Shown here: piece by piece, positions 1 through 11,261 of the stretch | How the letters are laid out: each line of letters begins with the position of its first letter | Numbering within the stretch: position 1 is the first letter of the stretch | NCBI RefSeq assembly: GCF_030272615.1 | Contig: NC_081406.1 | Coordinates: forward strand, 235,643,922 to 235,705,921 | Reading direction: 5' to 3' | Length of the DNA: 62,000 bases | DNA from: Cryptomeria japonica | Lineage: Eukaryota; Streptophyta; Pinopsida; Cupressales; Cupressaceae | The notes under the pieces: model-generated | What the model saw: the letters and a program-made list of their open reading frames with translations, nothing else | Told to the model about the DNA's origin: nothing | Database searches by the model: none | Program-made: the position numbers and the translations under genes

Positions 1-1305
1 TCTACCTTGACTTCCTGATCTACCACCTTCTCCTTGAGAAAATGATATTTGATGGAAATATGCTTTGTCCTTGAGTGCATAAACAAATTCTTTGATATGT
101 TAATTGCACTGGAATTGTCACACTTGATGGAAATGGGGTTAGACATCTCTATCTAAATATCCTTGAGGATCTTCTTCATCCATAGCACTTGAGAACATCA
201 TGTGGCAACAAAAATATATTCTACCTTATTAGTAGATAGAGAAACATAATCTTGCTTCTTGTTGTTCCATGAGACCAACCTATTACCTAGGAAGAATGTA
301 CCACCACTTGTGCTCTTCCGGTCATCAATATAGCCTACCTAATCAACATCAGTGTAGGCATGCAAGATAAAATCCCCTTTCTTGGGATACCACAATCCAT
401 AATCAAGTGTCCCTTGTATATACCGAAATATCCTTTTGACTGCATTTACATGTGATTTTTTGGGTGCAGCTTGAAATCTAGCCATCATGCATACTACTTG
501 TGCTATATCCAGTCTAGAAGTAGTAAGATATAGAAAACTGCCAATAATGGATCTATATAATGTCTGATCCGCTATCGGTGATTCATCATCCTTGCTCAAC
601 TTGCATCTGATCACCATGGGGGTACTTACTAGTTTTTTGTATTCCATTTGGAAATTCTTCAACATGTCATGGGCATACTTAGATTGAGAGACAAAAATTC
701 CCTTGTCTCATTGTGACACCTGCAAACCAAGAAAAAATGACAGCTCTCCAAGCATAGAGATCTCAATTTTTGTTTTCATTTGATCAACAATGTCCTTGCA
801 TAGAGTGTCCTTGTTACCTCCAAACATGATGTCATCTACATACACAACCACAATGATCATGTTTCTATCTCTCCTGATGTATAGATTGTCGTTGGCACTC
901 CCCTTTTTAAATCCTTGCTCCTTCAGGTACTTATCTAGCCTTGAATACCATGCCCTAGGAGCCTGCTTTAAACCATACAAGGCTTTCTTCAACCAACACA
1001 CAAAGGTTTCACCATTATGAAATAGAAACCCTTCCGGTTGCTCCATGTACACTTCTTCTTCTTCCAAATTTCCATTGAGGAAGGTATATTTTACATCCAT
1101 TTGATATACCTTATAACCCATGTAGGCTGAAAAAGCTAGAAACATCGTAATTGCTTCTAGTCTAGCTACTAGTGCAAATGTCTCTTCAAAATCAATGACC
1201 TCTACTTGAGAGTAACCCTTGCACATAATTTTTAGCTTTATGCCTAACAATTTTACCTTCTTCATTAATGTTCCCCTTGAGAACAACCCATAAATGCAAC
1301 TATAT
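1..1305 (-). pseudogene. Ty1/copia RT-RNase H remnant
   Basis: Minus-strand C-terminal part of a copia polyprotein, open at the left window edge. Reading from 1305 leftwards, the reverse transcriptase block holds GYSQ.E.IDFEETF, YQMDVK, EQPEGF, ALYGLKQAPRAWY and the catalytic box YVDDIMFGG. A connection region follows (TPM near 610, then SIIGSFLYLT), then RNase H with DDRKSTSG and SLSTNKVEY down to base 1. A one-base indel near 1245 separates the first 20 residues from the RT frame, and stops interrupt the region near 340 and 706. Sequence similarity stops near 1300; no LTR or primer-binding site is visible on that side, so this is a truncated copy. The family differs from the copia element at 2700-21364 (EQPEGF versus EQPDGF, different spacers). 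Dead copy. Confidence 0.9.
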
Positions 1306-2694
1306 AATGATATAATCATACCAAAACAAACTAATATATCCTTAACATATTAGCTCATATGAAATCAATAAATGAATTAGGAGAGAGAGCATGCAACAAT
1401 GGAAGGATTTATTTTAATTACTAATTGAAAATTACAACATGGAGAACACACTTCCTACTTGCAAATAAAACTCTAAAACATAAGACGAAAAACTTGCCTG
1501 AAACTATGCCACCTCCTTCAAAATTTGATTTATTTTATAACCATGGTATTCCTTTTGTAGAAAAAAGGAATGCACAAGCTACCAGCTATTTGCACTTATC
1601 AATCTTCTTTATCACTCATCATTCTACCTACAATGGAAAAAGGAAGCTTGTACAGAGAAAAGAAGAAAAAAGGTGCATCCAAATTTTTTGTTGTTGTAGC
1701 TTAACTACCTTTGAGTCATACCACCATCACGTTGCAACTGCATGCCTAGTTTCATCTGACACAAGTAAAATAGAGTGTCCCAAAACCCAAAGCGGAATTT
1801 GATAGTCTTGGATTGGCAGTAATGAAATTGGAAAGAGGATCTCTCATGCGAATGTTGTGAACAAAGAAGGGGTCATAACTTCCATGGTCTTGCAACATCA
1901 TACCAAAGCTACATCTGAATCATCCACCTTCCCTTGTTTTCCATTTCCTCTCCTCTTCTACTACCTATGTTCCATTCGATAGTGCAGGGAAAAAATATGA
2001 TGACCCTTGAAAGGTTCCTTGCGATTGAAAAGGCCTTTCAAAATCCTTGTGGTCATCATGCTTCATTTCATAAACCCCCTGGCCATACCATAGCTCAATA
2101 ATATGATATCCAACAAATGTCAAAAAAATTAGACTTAATGAACACACAACTTTGTTGCTCCATTCTTTGCACCATCACCATTCCCATCTATAAAACAACC
2201 TCCATTGTTTATTTCTATCGAAACTTAACTCTTCTGATTATATAGAGACAATAGGACTACTAAAAATAGCCTTGCAGTGGCTTTTCATACAAGCTAGGCT
2301 TTATGATTTTTTATTTGAAATCCCAATTTCTTTTGTCAATTGTAAACTCCAAAAAATTTGTACACATGCAACTCAGCTTGCCACCATTCAAGTTCCACAT
2401 GTAAATTATCAAAAAACTCTTTCTCTTATCCTCCTTAATTCATTCCTAAACTATAAATCTGGTCATGATCTTGTTGTACTTCTCCAATAGGTTTCATGCC
2501 TCTTTTGGTCAGGGCCTACATCTGACTAAACATTCCTTCATACCTACTCTCTCATATGACGGTCGCTTGAAAATCGAGAAACCACATCTCTTTACTTAAG
2601 TTCACAACAATTTCATCATCTACCATACTGGGTGCCAAATTTGCAATTTCAAATCTCATATGTCGATGCTACTGAAGTGACCTTGACCAACCAA
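1306..2694. other. Unassigned AT-rich sequence, no gene seen
   Basis: No element ends, no retroelement motif and no convincing coding region on either strand. Short open frames such as 1425-1802 have simple composition and no recognisable domain. This is the left flank into which the copia element at 2700 inserted. Confidence 0.5.
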
Positions 2695-2699
2695 CAAAA

Positions 2700-3754
2700 T
2701 GCTGGTATTTTGGATATATTGATATGGTTTTGTCATTGATGTCAACACCTATTAACACTTATAAATTCTCACACTTGGAGTATTGGCAATGTTCACTAGC
2801 AAGTAAAGTGACTTATGCACAGTCATCGGTATTTGGTACACTGACAGGATATATTATTCACCAACACTTGAATGACATGGAAAATACTTGGTTATGTCGA
2901 AGACATCATTTGGACACTTTGTCTTGGAGATTTATTCATTGGTATATTTGAGTTTGCATATTTTTTGTTATAGGCAAATACGTCCAAGATAAGCACCAGC
3001 AGGCTTATCTATTCTAGATCAGCACGACATGCTATGGAGATGATTTTGTTGTTATTGTAAATGCATTGAGCCAACATCATGCATTGGATATTGTTTTATT
3101 TGTAATTGATTTTATTGTAATATCCTTTAGGGCCGACCTACTAAAATTGGTCTAAGGTTATGGTATATATGTAAGATCCTATTAGTAAGATCAAAAGGCG
3201 AATGTGAGAAGGATTGTAATTCGGTATATGCGAGAATCAGTAGAGCTATAAACGCACACATCATTTGAAGGTTGAACGGAGGTTTTTGTGAAGGCAATCG
3301 GAACTTCACTGGTACTGAATCCAGCATATGAAGATGCTATTTTAACCAGTACATCAATATTGGATTTAACCATCTAATTTTAGTCATTGTGACTCCTATT
3401 AGTGTTTGAGCAATGAGCTCTAGGTGCTTGGCCTTTCTACATGTACAGACCCCATTTGTATACACATACTATCTGCAGTAGTATCATCTAATTTTGGGTA
3501 AGGTTTCCCACCGTGGTTTTTCCCCTTATAGGATTTCCACGTACAAATATTGGTGTTATGTGTTGTGGATGTTATTGTCTTTCTATTTCATGCATTAATA
3601 TTTACCGGTATGGCAATTAACTGATAAACTGTTTACTGGCATAAAGTTTGGTTTACCGGTATTAAGAATTAAGGTTGGTTAAGTAGTTTTTGGTTTGAAT
3701 TTATTTGACAACTGATTCACCCACCCCCCTCTCAGTTGTCTCTGAGACCTAACA
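2700..3754 (+). repeat. 5' LTR of copia element
   Basis: Matches 20311-21364 base for base over most of its length. It starts TGCTGGTATT where the 3' copy starts TATTGGTATT; the ancestral start was therefore probably TGTTGG, each copy having one change. It ends CCTAACA. Promoter and polyadenylation signals must lie here but I could not place them. Confidence 0.95.
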
Positions 3755-3755
3755 A

Positions 3756-3768
3756 TTGGTATCAGAGC
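3756..3768 (+). other. Primer-binding site (initiator tRNA-Met type), copia
   Basis: TTGGTATCAGAGC begins one base after the LTR end. TGGTATCAGAGC is the standard plant copia primer-binding site complementary to the 3' end of initiator methionine tRNA. It fixes the LTR boundary and the plus-strand orientation. Confidence 0.95.
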
Positions 3769-3811
3769 CTAGTCGTTTTTTTGCAGAAATTTAACAGCTT
3801 GAGGAGATCCA

Positions 3812-4778
3812 ATGTCTACTAAATATTTCAGGAAGGACAGTCCTAAACTTGATGGAACCAACTATGGAATATGGAAGATCAGGATGGAGACACATCTAAA
3901 TTGCATTGGAAAGGACATCTGGGATGTTACAAAGAATGGCTATACTGCTCCTACTCTAGGTTAGCCTAATCCTCCTACCTTAGGAAAAAGATGAGGAAAA
4001 TGATTGCAAAGCAAGGGAAGCACTTTTGAGTGCATTATCAGATCAACAAATCATGGGATTATCTGATATATCTACTGCTAAAGCTATTTGGGACCATTTG
4101 GAAACATTGAATGAAGGAGATTCCATAGTCAAAATTGCAAAACTTGAAAGCTTTTGGGTCAGGTATGAAAATCTGAAAATGGAAGAAGATGAAAGGATTT
4201 CTACTTTTATGGAAAGAGTAAATGAAATTATTTTGGGTATTAAATGTTGTGGAGGAACCTTAAATGAAGATGAAATTGTTTCAAAAGTTTTAAAAGGATT
4301 GCCACTGGCATACAAAATGAAATTTATTGCTATAAACGAGTTAAGAAGAATGCCTAATACATAAGTAACTAGGGACACATTGATTGGAAAACTTTCAGCT
4401 TTTGAAATTGAGGAATTTGGTCCTTTTGCTACTATAAAGACAGATTTAGCTTTTAAGGCATCAACATCATCTGCACCATCGTTTGACAAATCTAATTGGA
4501 AAGCCTTTTATGTAAGAGAACTTGAAGAAAGCAGAAGAGAAAATGAAGAACTTGAAGAACTTGAAGCACTATTTGCAAGGAAAATCCCTAAAGGTCTAGT
4601 TGGAAGTAAGTATGAAGGTAAAGCACCCTTTAAATGTTTTAACTATAATAAGATTGGTCACATGGCTTCAAGATTCCCTGATAGACATTCTAGAATGAGA
4701 GAAGAAGCAAGAAGAACATACAAGCCTAACCTTGAATATCAGAGATACAGATTTAAGAAGAATAAAGACACTTGCTGA
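3812..4778 (+). pseudogene. Copia gag (broken)
   Basis: Nucleocapsid polyprotein of the copia element. The start is ATG at 3812, 44 bases after the primer-binding site, followed by LDGTNYGIWKIRMETHL, a copia gag N-terminal signature. The body continues through KAIWDHLETLNEGDS and FMERVNEIILGI (4026-4364) and, after a stop at 4363, through 4380-4778. A zinc knuckle lies at about 4633-4680, but its second Cys is Tyr (CFNY) and its last Cys is Phe (SRF), leaving CX2Y-X4-H-X4-F. Stops are at 3963 (a likely CAG to TAG) and 4363, with a frameshift near 3985. Basic residues follow the knuckle, as expected for nucleic-acid binding. Non-functional. Confidence 0.9.
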
Positions 4779-5545
4779 TGAAGGAATCATTGATGATTCT
4801 TATGAGGATCCGGTAGACAATGGATGGGTTTTTTTTGCTATAACAGAAGATCAACCGACACTTACTGCTCAACTGGTAGAGTAGGCCCTGGCAGCTAAAG
4901 TTGAAGTTAAGGATGAATGGATCATTGATTTATGATGTTCACATCATATGACTGGTGATAAAGGTAAATTGTTGACTTTTCAGGAATATAATGGAGGTCT
5001 AGTAAGATTTGGAGATGATAAATCTTGTTTGATCAAAGGAAAAGGTACTATATCTCTTGATGGTAAGCATAATACCGACAATGTTTACTATGTTGAAGGT
5101 TTAAAGCATAATCTTTTGAGTGTTGGTCAATTAGTTGAAAAAGGATTTCAGTTACAATTCAAGAATGGGAAATGCAAAATTATGAACAGAACTAGTTTGG
5201 AAATTGCATCTAGTAATCAAACTAGAGGTAATATCTTTCATTTGAGTAACAATGAAAATACATGCTTGATTGCACATATTGATGAAATTTGGCTATGGTA
5301 TAAGAGACTCTGTCATGTAAATTTTGATTGCATTGTAAAAATCAGTACAACTAAAGTAGTTAGAGATTTATCTAAGATTGTTAAACCTCACAACCCGGTA
5401 TGTAAGGAATGTCAATTTGGAAAATAAGTTAGAACATCTTTTAAAAGTATTCCAAAAAAATCCAATAATTCTCTTGACTTAATTCATACTGATTTATGTC
5501 ATCCATCTAGAACTAAAAGCTTACAAGATGATAGATATTTCATGC
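4779..5545 (+). pseudogene. Copia pol, protease to start of integrase (broken)
   Basis: The first part of copia pol runs up to the chromovirus insertion. The protease region is at about 4910-5430. The expected active site DSGCS is changed to D-L-stop-CS at 4927-4941, so both the catalytic Ser neighbour and Gly are lost. Downstream SHHMTGDK, VYYVEGLKHNLLSVGQL and the gag-pre-integrase segment with WYKRLCHVNF and CKECQFGK (integrase zinc-binding His/Cys) are still clear. After a stop at 5425 the integrase core begins (DLIHTDLCHPS, with its first Asp) and is cut after DDRYFM at 5545. It resumes at 17526. Confidence 0.9.
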
Positions 5546-6808
5546 TGATGGGATGGGGTTTGGGTTAGACTAGCCTAGTCTATGCTCTTGGATCCTTTCC
5601 TTGGATCACCTGGTGTTCTCTTCACACCCTAGGGTCTCTAGGACTTCCCTAGCTTGATGAATCCCCTAACCTTTCCCAATCCACCCACCAATGAGATGCA
5701 ATGCTACTCCTAAGGTCTCACCTACTCATGAGACTCAAAACCCCTTACTATGGCCAATAAGGGCTAGGCTTGTTCTACACCTTCCAAGGTCTTAGAAAGG
5801 TTATATCAGGTCTAATTCATGATCTTTCCACCCATTCATGTTCCCCCAAGAATTTTCAAGACTTCAACCCCTTACCGATTTCACTATTTTGTGTTTTTGC
5901 TTACAAAATAGGGCTACAAGGATTTTGACCAATTAGGCCTCCTACCCGGTCCTTTAGGGCTCCCTCTCACAAATGATGAAAAAACAACCCAAACTCCCAA
6001 AATGGACTACCATTCATTTGGAAAGGGCTCAATTATTTACTAGGTTTTAGGCCTCCAAGAGGTCATACAGTGCCCTAGGTAGATTTTAAGGTTTTTAAGG
6101 GTTTTTAGGAGGGTTGTTAGGGCTGCCAGGGTCACAGTGTGGGTTTGTTTCTTTTGCCACCTTGTGTGGATTGGTGGAAGTTCTCCTTCAAACCAATGAT
6201 GCTTCTCTCACCCCTCTCCAACTCCTTCAAAGGGTGTTCTCTTCTCTGACCAACCTTGCTATCTAACACCTCTGCAACTTAACCCGTCCTAGCCGGGCAC
6301 TATTCAGTTTCGCCTAGGATTGGGTCTCTTGATGGCCTCCATACATTTTCAAGGGCCTTGATTTATTTTCAGTATGGTACAAGGTCTGAACTCTCATTCC
6401 CCATGGTTTCATGGTGGTTCCACAATGGGGAAAAGAGTTATGCAGCCATTTACACAATCCTGTCCAAAACTGGACAGTAAGAAGGCAATTTACAAACTAT
6501 TTACAAACACACTCAATCTACAAATAAAAACCTAATCTAATTGTTCACAATGAAAGAATTTACACCATAGAAGACAATCCACATAGTTTTTCATGTAAAT
6601 TAATCCATTAACTTGCTTGGTTGCTTCGTTCAAACTGACTAGTAACCAACAAACAGTCACAGTCAGGTCACTTTGTTTAGGCTGTACAATATTTGACATC
6701 CAACCCATTCATTTAGGGTTTGAAAATACTTATACTACCCACATCTTAGTTGGTGTGCCAAAATTAGGGCTCTCCATGCTCAACAAGGGTCTTTGACCAT
6801 TTGGGTGG
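5546..6808 (-). repeat. 3' LTR of chromovirus, first part
   Basis: Matches 15930 to about 17192. The match stops at GGTGG (6804-6808), which is the target duplication of the inserted solo LTR; it resumes at 10915. Confidence 0.95.
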
Positions 6809-6859
6809 TGTTGAACACTATATTTGAAAATAAAAAAAACATATAAAAAATGTATATTC

Positions 6860-7460
6860 CATAGGCGTGAAGACTGAAAGATGTTTTCGGCCAGCAAATT
6901 GTATCGAGCACTGCAAAAGAAGTTTCATCGAAAGAGTATTTTCATCGAAATGAGGCATGTAAAGCACCGAACAAAAGTATTTCGGCAAAAAGTCACTTTC
7001 GATGAATGTAGAAAATCACTCATCAATACCCCAAGTTTCATCGAAAAGGTAAAAGCAAAAAGCAAAAAGGGGCAAAAAGTGATTTCGAAGGAATATCATT
7101 ACCGAAGAAACTCATAAAGCACTCATCGAAATGCAAGTTTTCATCGATGAACATGATGTCAAACAAAGGCAAAGTTGTTTCATTGATAAAGAGGGATATC
7201 GATGAAAAAAGGATATCGATGAACATACATAGACCTTCACCGAAGAGAGAAACTCATCGAAAGAATGATTTCGATGGAAATTGCAAGTGACTTATCGAAA
7301 AAGGGGTCTATCGATGAAAGAATGATTTCGATGAGTCTTAAAAGTGGCTTCTCGACATGAGCTATTCACCGAAACAATAGTATCGAAGAAAATGAGCTTT
7401 CGATGGAAGATTTAAACACTCAGCCGAAGACAAGGGTTTCATCGATAACTTGAAATATGA
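6860..7460 (+). repeat. TCGA-punctuated degenerate repeat in the LTR head
   Basis: About 19 TCGA sites in 550 bp, most in variants of TTTCATCGAAA, ATCGATGAA or TTTCGATGAAAG, with further CCGAA variants between. Spacing is irregular, roughly 15-50 bp. CpG is far denser than in the surrounding AT-rich sequence. It sits in the same place in the LTR as the degenerate repeat arrays of the related giant LTRs, upstream of the ORF. Possible promoter or regulatory array; the function is unknown. Confidence 0.7.
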
Positions 7461-7701
7461 GCACTTTGAGCGAACTGTACTTCCCCCGAAAGAGTTAAAG
7501 GCCCAATTGAAGAATGTCACATCTGCAATTAAGTTTAAACACTTGAGTAGCCATTGTAGACGCAGAACATTAACTGTGCACAAGTTTCCCATACGATTAC
7601 AGTTGAACTGATTGAATTTCCATAAGAACCAGATCGATGCTAAAAGACTGAAAATCGTGAAGAACTTGCGGAGACTTGCGAACGATAACCAGAAGAGCTG
7701 A

Positions 7702-9996
7702 GCACTCCTCCAAGAGATTAACTTCTGGTCAGATGATTTCTGCATTAGATCTTACGATAAGAATGGTCTAAAGAAGCCAGTTCAGTTATGGGTATCTGCA
7801 TGGGACCAGAGGTTCATAAACAACCAATACTGGCACTTTCAAGAATACTTTGTGAAACCTCTTAGTGCAGCTTTTGGGCAACACAGGGATTACACTTTGT
7901 CTCCTGAAATCAAGAGGTTCCTCAGACCAAAGGATTTCTCTCCAGAGTCACAGATCGATCATAATTTGGGTGATTGGTATTGCTATAACAATCACACAGA
8001 AATCAGGGTATTTGGATATGAAGGAAAACCCCACATGCTCCCAATTACAGTGCCAAACAGGGTGGCTAGCCTGGAGATTATAAGACAATTGTCTATTGTC
8101 AGTGCTAAACACCTTACAGATTCCGGTAAACAATCCATTGTTCCAGGTTTATTGGTTTTTTCTGATTTCATTGTTAAAAGTTCAAAAAGTTATCATTTAC
8201 TACAGAACAAGTTAGACTACTATGGCATGACTTTGGGTGAACCTAGAGAGAACTTCGACCCTGAAGGATACATAAGAGCTGCCAGAGTATCACAAAAACT
8301 CAAAGCTGGAATACATGTGGCCAAAATGCCAGATGACCTGATTAAGAACCTTGAAAGAGAGGAGGCCAAAGCTTTGAGAGAAAAGAGTGAGTTAGTTTGG
8401 GAGGCCTACAAATGGAAAAGGGCAAGGGGAATGATAGATGGAGACCTAATTGGAAATCTCCAAGATCCTCTGGAAGTGGCTAAAAGACTGCTTCAACATG
8501 AAGCAGAAATCATGCATAGAGTGCCTTCGCAATTCCTTCATTTCATTAATACTGAGAAGGAAAGTCAGCCCCTAGCTCACATGTCACCAAAGTCGACCGC
8601 CAGTAGTATCCCACCTGACTCTCCTAGAGAAGATTATCCTCCTGGTTTCGAAGCAGAGATGAATATGGACATTGGTGAAATTAACATCAAGGATGTTGTT
8701 GATATAAGAATGACTGAGCATGAAGATTTCGTTGCTGATGATGGATTCGCTTCTTCTAGGGAGTTCCTCTCATTTTTGTACCAATACAAAGGAGCTCATG
8801 TAAAACGAAGCATGGCTGGAAGACCAGAGGAGGAACAGATGAAGAGATTGCAAGATGAGATTGATGTCCTCATGAAAGATATGACTCCTGAGAAAGGGAG
8901 GAAACTACTAAAAGAGGCCGGTGTAATCATCTTCTCTGGTTGGGATATAAACTCAGCACTTTTATTTGATGGCTTCCTGAAGAAACAAGATTTGAATCAA
9001 CAGGTGTTGCCTCAGGAGATAGACAAATTATTCTTAGGCTCTGGATATGATCCAGACAAGAAAGCTCTCCTACAGTGGGCACTATATCCAAAGGGGAAGA
9101 GGCCTATCATTGTAGACATTGAAGAAACCTTCGGACACCTCATGGTTCATCAGGTTGGGAAAACTGATCCTAGGATCACTGCAAAGTTCAACTTGGATGT
9201 TGCAAGATTGAACCTGGACCAGACAGAGTTTTTGGTCAGAGAGAACGTCACATATAAGGGGTTATATGAAAAATCTAAAGAGGAAAATCAAAAGTTGCAG
9301 GCAAAAGTATTGCAACTAGAGATAGGGACTCCTATCAGCGAATACACCTCATACCCCACGGGACATAGCTTGGACGATGTCTCTGATGCTCTGTACTGGA
9401 AGTATCAAGCAGAAAAGGCCAATAAACGCGCAGACAGTATCCAACAAAAGATGGACAAACTGGTGAATGATATCATCGGACATCGGTTTAACACCATGCT
9501 CTTACAGGTTGAACCATATTGGAAAGTATACAATGGAACGATAAAAGCGTTAACAGAGCATGAGAGGATAAAAGCACGACTACATGAAGTACTAAACAAT
9601 GTCGATGCCATGACACCAGAGGAAAAGGCCGAAGGAACTGCGTATATGGAAAATCATGTCAAACTTGAAGATACGCTGAGAAGAGACCTAAAGGAATTGG
9701 ATGATGAGAAACCCATTGGAATGCCCTCCATTTACAAAGAAGGAGAAGTGATATCCCTGGAGGATTTGCGAAAAGAGCTCATCAGCGTCAAGGATTGGGC
9801 CTTGTCAGAGATAGATCGAAGTAAGGATATGGATCCTACTGTTAACCAGATAATATTCAAGTATCTGTCGCTGGGAGATGAATTGAAGAAACAAAATCCT
9901 CGAATCAAAACCTTCAAAGATGATGATTACATTCATCATTTGGGGCTCCTAAATCTCTTTTTGCTTAAATTTAGAAATATTCAAATTAACGATTAG
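7702..9996 (+). CDS. LTR-encoded protein of unknown function (open, about 765 codons)
   Basis: Open from the codon after TGA at 7699 to TAG at 9994. There is no in-frame ATG until 8035 (654 codons including stop), although homology to the other copies reaches back to about 7770; the true start may be an upstream exon, a non-ATG codon or lost. Shared blocks, in order: PVQLWVSAWDQ, FLRPKDF then LGDWY, RVFGYEGKPHMLP, and GRKLLKEAGVIIFSGWDI with QWALYPKGK. The middle is Pro/Ser-rich and acidic. From about 8840 to the end the protein is charged and helix-rich, probably coiled coil (KSKEENQKLQAKVLQLE). There is no signal peptide, membrane segment, zinc knuckle or catalytic motif I recognise. It is the only intact member in the window. 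It does not look like gag: no capsid or knuckle signature. Confidence 0.75.
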   Translation, partial: ALLQEINFWSDDFCIRSYDKNGLKKPVQLWVSAWDQRFINNQYWHFQEYFVKPLSAAFGQHRDYTLSPEIKRFLRPKDFSPESQIDHNLGDWYCYNNHTEIRVFGYEGKPHMLPITVPNRVASLEIIRQLSIVSAKHLTDSGKQSIVPGLLVFSDFIVKSSKSYHLLQNKLDYYGMTLGEPRENFDPEGYIRAARVSQKLKAGIHVAKMPDDLIKNLEREEAKALREKSELVWEAYKWKRARGMIDGDLIGNLQDPLEVAKRLLQHEAEIMHRVPSQFLHFINTEKESQPLAHMSPKSTASSIPPDSPREDYPPGFEAEMNMDIGEINIKDVVDIRMTEHEDFVADDGFASSREFLSFLYQYKGAHVKRSMAGRPEEEQMKRLQDEIDVLMKDMTPEKGRKLLKEAGVIIFSGWDINSALLFDGFLKKQDLNQQVLPQEIDKLFLGSGYDPDKKALLQWALYPKGKRPIIVDIEETFGHLMVHQVGKTDPRITAKFNLDVARLNLDQTEFLVRENVTYKGLYEKSKEENQKLQAKVLQLEIGTPISEYTSYPTGHSLDDVSDALYWKYQAEKANKRADSIQQKMDKLVNDIIGHRFNTMLLQVEPYWKVYNGTIKALTEHERIKARLHEVLNNVDAMTPEEKAEGTAYMENHVKLEDTLRRDLKELDDEKPIGMPSIYKEGEVISLEDLRKELISVKDWALSEIDRSKDMDPTVNQIIFKYLSLGDELKKQNPRIKTFKDDDYIHHLGLLNLFLLKFRNIQIND

Positions 9997-10909
9997 CATT
10001 GTGAAAAGTCGTGTCTCTTCGTGAAAAGCCTTCACCCTCATATATATATGAGAATGATTTTTGTAATGTAAGGTGATAGTGATTAGATAAGATGAAGATA
10101 GCGATAGATGACAGCCTGTAAGTCTTCTGTATACAAACTATAATGGAATACGAATTTTGATCAACTATTTCTCTGCATATGTGTTGTGGATCATTTCATT
10201 TTCTTTTGGCAATCATCTGTGATATTGTCTGGTAAGATAAGGTTATTCATGTTCTTAAGATCAAATTTATGCTTTATATTATAATGTTGTAACAAAAGTT
10301 TTGCTCGCGGATTGTAATCGTTCCTTGCAAAGCTTAATTGACTAGTCCCTTAAAGGTAGGGTTAAATTCACTCAATCAGCATATAATATAAGCATTCATT
10401 TGGTTCCAGAGGAAATAATAATTGATAGGTTCATAAAGGGATGAATTAAAAAACTGTCTCACAGGTTCGCACCATAAGTCCTAAAGAAAAATGTAATGAC
10501 TCTGTAACCCAAACAACGAAGAAGGCACTGGCTAAATTACAAGTTATACTCATCATTTCATTCATAATTGATTATTTTAACAGCAACAAAAGTAATTAAG
10601 AAATATAAAGCAAACAATTATTACAACAACAATCTTGAACTCATCTGCTATATCTCCATTCAAGTAACTCATGCCATTTCAAAGATCAGGAGATATCAGA
10701 TTAGGATAATACATCTGCTATAAAAAGCACTGGTTATTGGAGACATTCAGTGAATAGGTATACCCGCCTAGGTCCTGCAGAGCCTAAAGTGAGAGAGTTA
10801 GCAACCAAACAGGTTCACTCTATAAGTTGGCCAAGTCAATTGGAGGGTTTGATCATAGGAGTTGGCATTTCCTTAGAACCTATCCAATCTGTTGATTTGA
10901 GACCCAACA
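9997..10909 (+). other. 3' part of the 4.1-kb solo LTR, non-coding
   Basis: AT-rich, no open frame of note. By analogy with other LTRs the polyadenylation site and R/U5 should be here, but no signal stands out. It ends CCCAACA and is followed by the GGTGG duplicate. Confidence 0.6.
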
Positions 10910-10914
10910 GGTGG

Positions 10915-11241
10915 AAAAGTTGCTTGACAACTTTTAAAAGTTGTCATGCAACTTTTTGCATCTTTTAAGCAACTTTGCCATTGTTGCTTTTCATGACTCC
11001 TAAGCCTATTTTTGGCTATCCTAAGGACAATAACAAGCCAATAAGGCCTAACACACATCCCAGGCACACTCAACCTCTCCTGCACAAGAAATCACAACCA
11101 AAACACTAAGGACCTAAAACTAGGACCTAGTCAAACACAAATGAGCTCATGGCTCTTATTACATACATAATAGCTTCAAAAGAAGCACAACCCCAAGAAA
11201 AAAAAGAAGGAGGAAGAGCTTGGAAGGGTGCTCCTACACCA
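10915..11241 (-). repeat. 3' LTR of chromovirus, second part
   Basis: Continuation of the interrupted LTR (AAAAGTTGCTTGACAAC onwards), ending CTCCTACACCA at 11241. Both parts add up to 1,590 bp, one base different from the intact LTR, so the reconstruction is exact. Confidence 0.95.
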
Positions 11242-11255
11242 TACTCTCCCTTTTT
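11242..11255 (-). other. Polypurine tract, chromovirus
   Basis: On the minus strand AAAAAGGGAGAGTA immediately precedes the 3' LTR start TGGTGTAGGAG. Expected position and orientation for the plus-strand primer. Confidence 0.85.
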
Positions 11256-11261
11256 ACATAA

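Larger units (their letters stand above)
6809..10909 (+). mobile_element. 4.1-kb solo LTR carrying a long ORF
   Basis: Insertion in the chromovirus LTR with a perfect 5-bp duplication GGTGG (6804-6808 and 10910-10914). It starts TGTTGAACAC and ends GACCCAACA, with TG...CA and 5-bp inverted ends typical of LTRs. There is no second copy of either end inside, no pol, no primer-binding site and no purine tract. The simplest reading is a solo LTR. Its ORF (7702-9996) is homologous to the ORF inside the giant gypsy LTRs at 22289-28743, 44553-51449 and 58572-62000, and has the same position and sense relative to the LTR. Third and youngest layer of the nest. Confidence 0.82.

Noticed and set aside
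1425-1802. 125-codon plus-strand frame as a possible host gene
   Set aside because: No domain, low-complexity composition, no partner exons or splice pattern seen; the region has no other sign of a gene.
7702-9996. The 765-codon ORF as an ordinary host gene
   Set aside because: It lies wholly inside a TG...CA insertion with a perfect target duplication and is related to ORFs in other LTRs.
6809-10909. DNA transposon with TGTTG/CAACA inverted ends
   Set aside because: Inverted similarity is only 5 bp, the duplication is 5 bp, and no transposase motif is seen. A solo LTR fits better.
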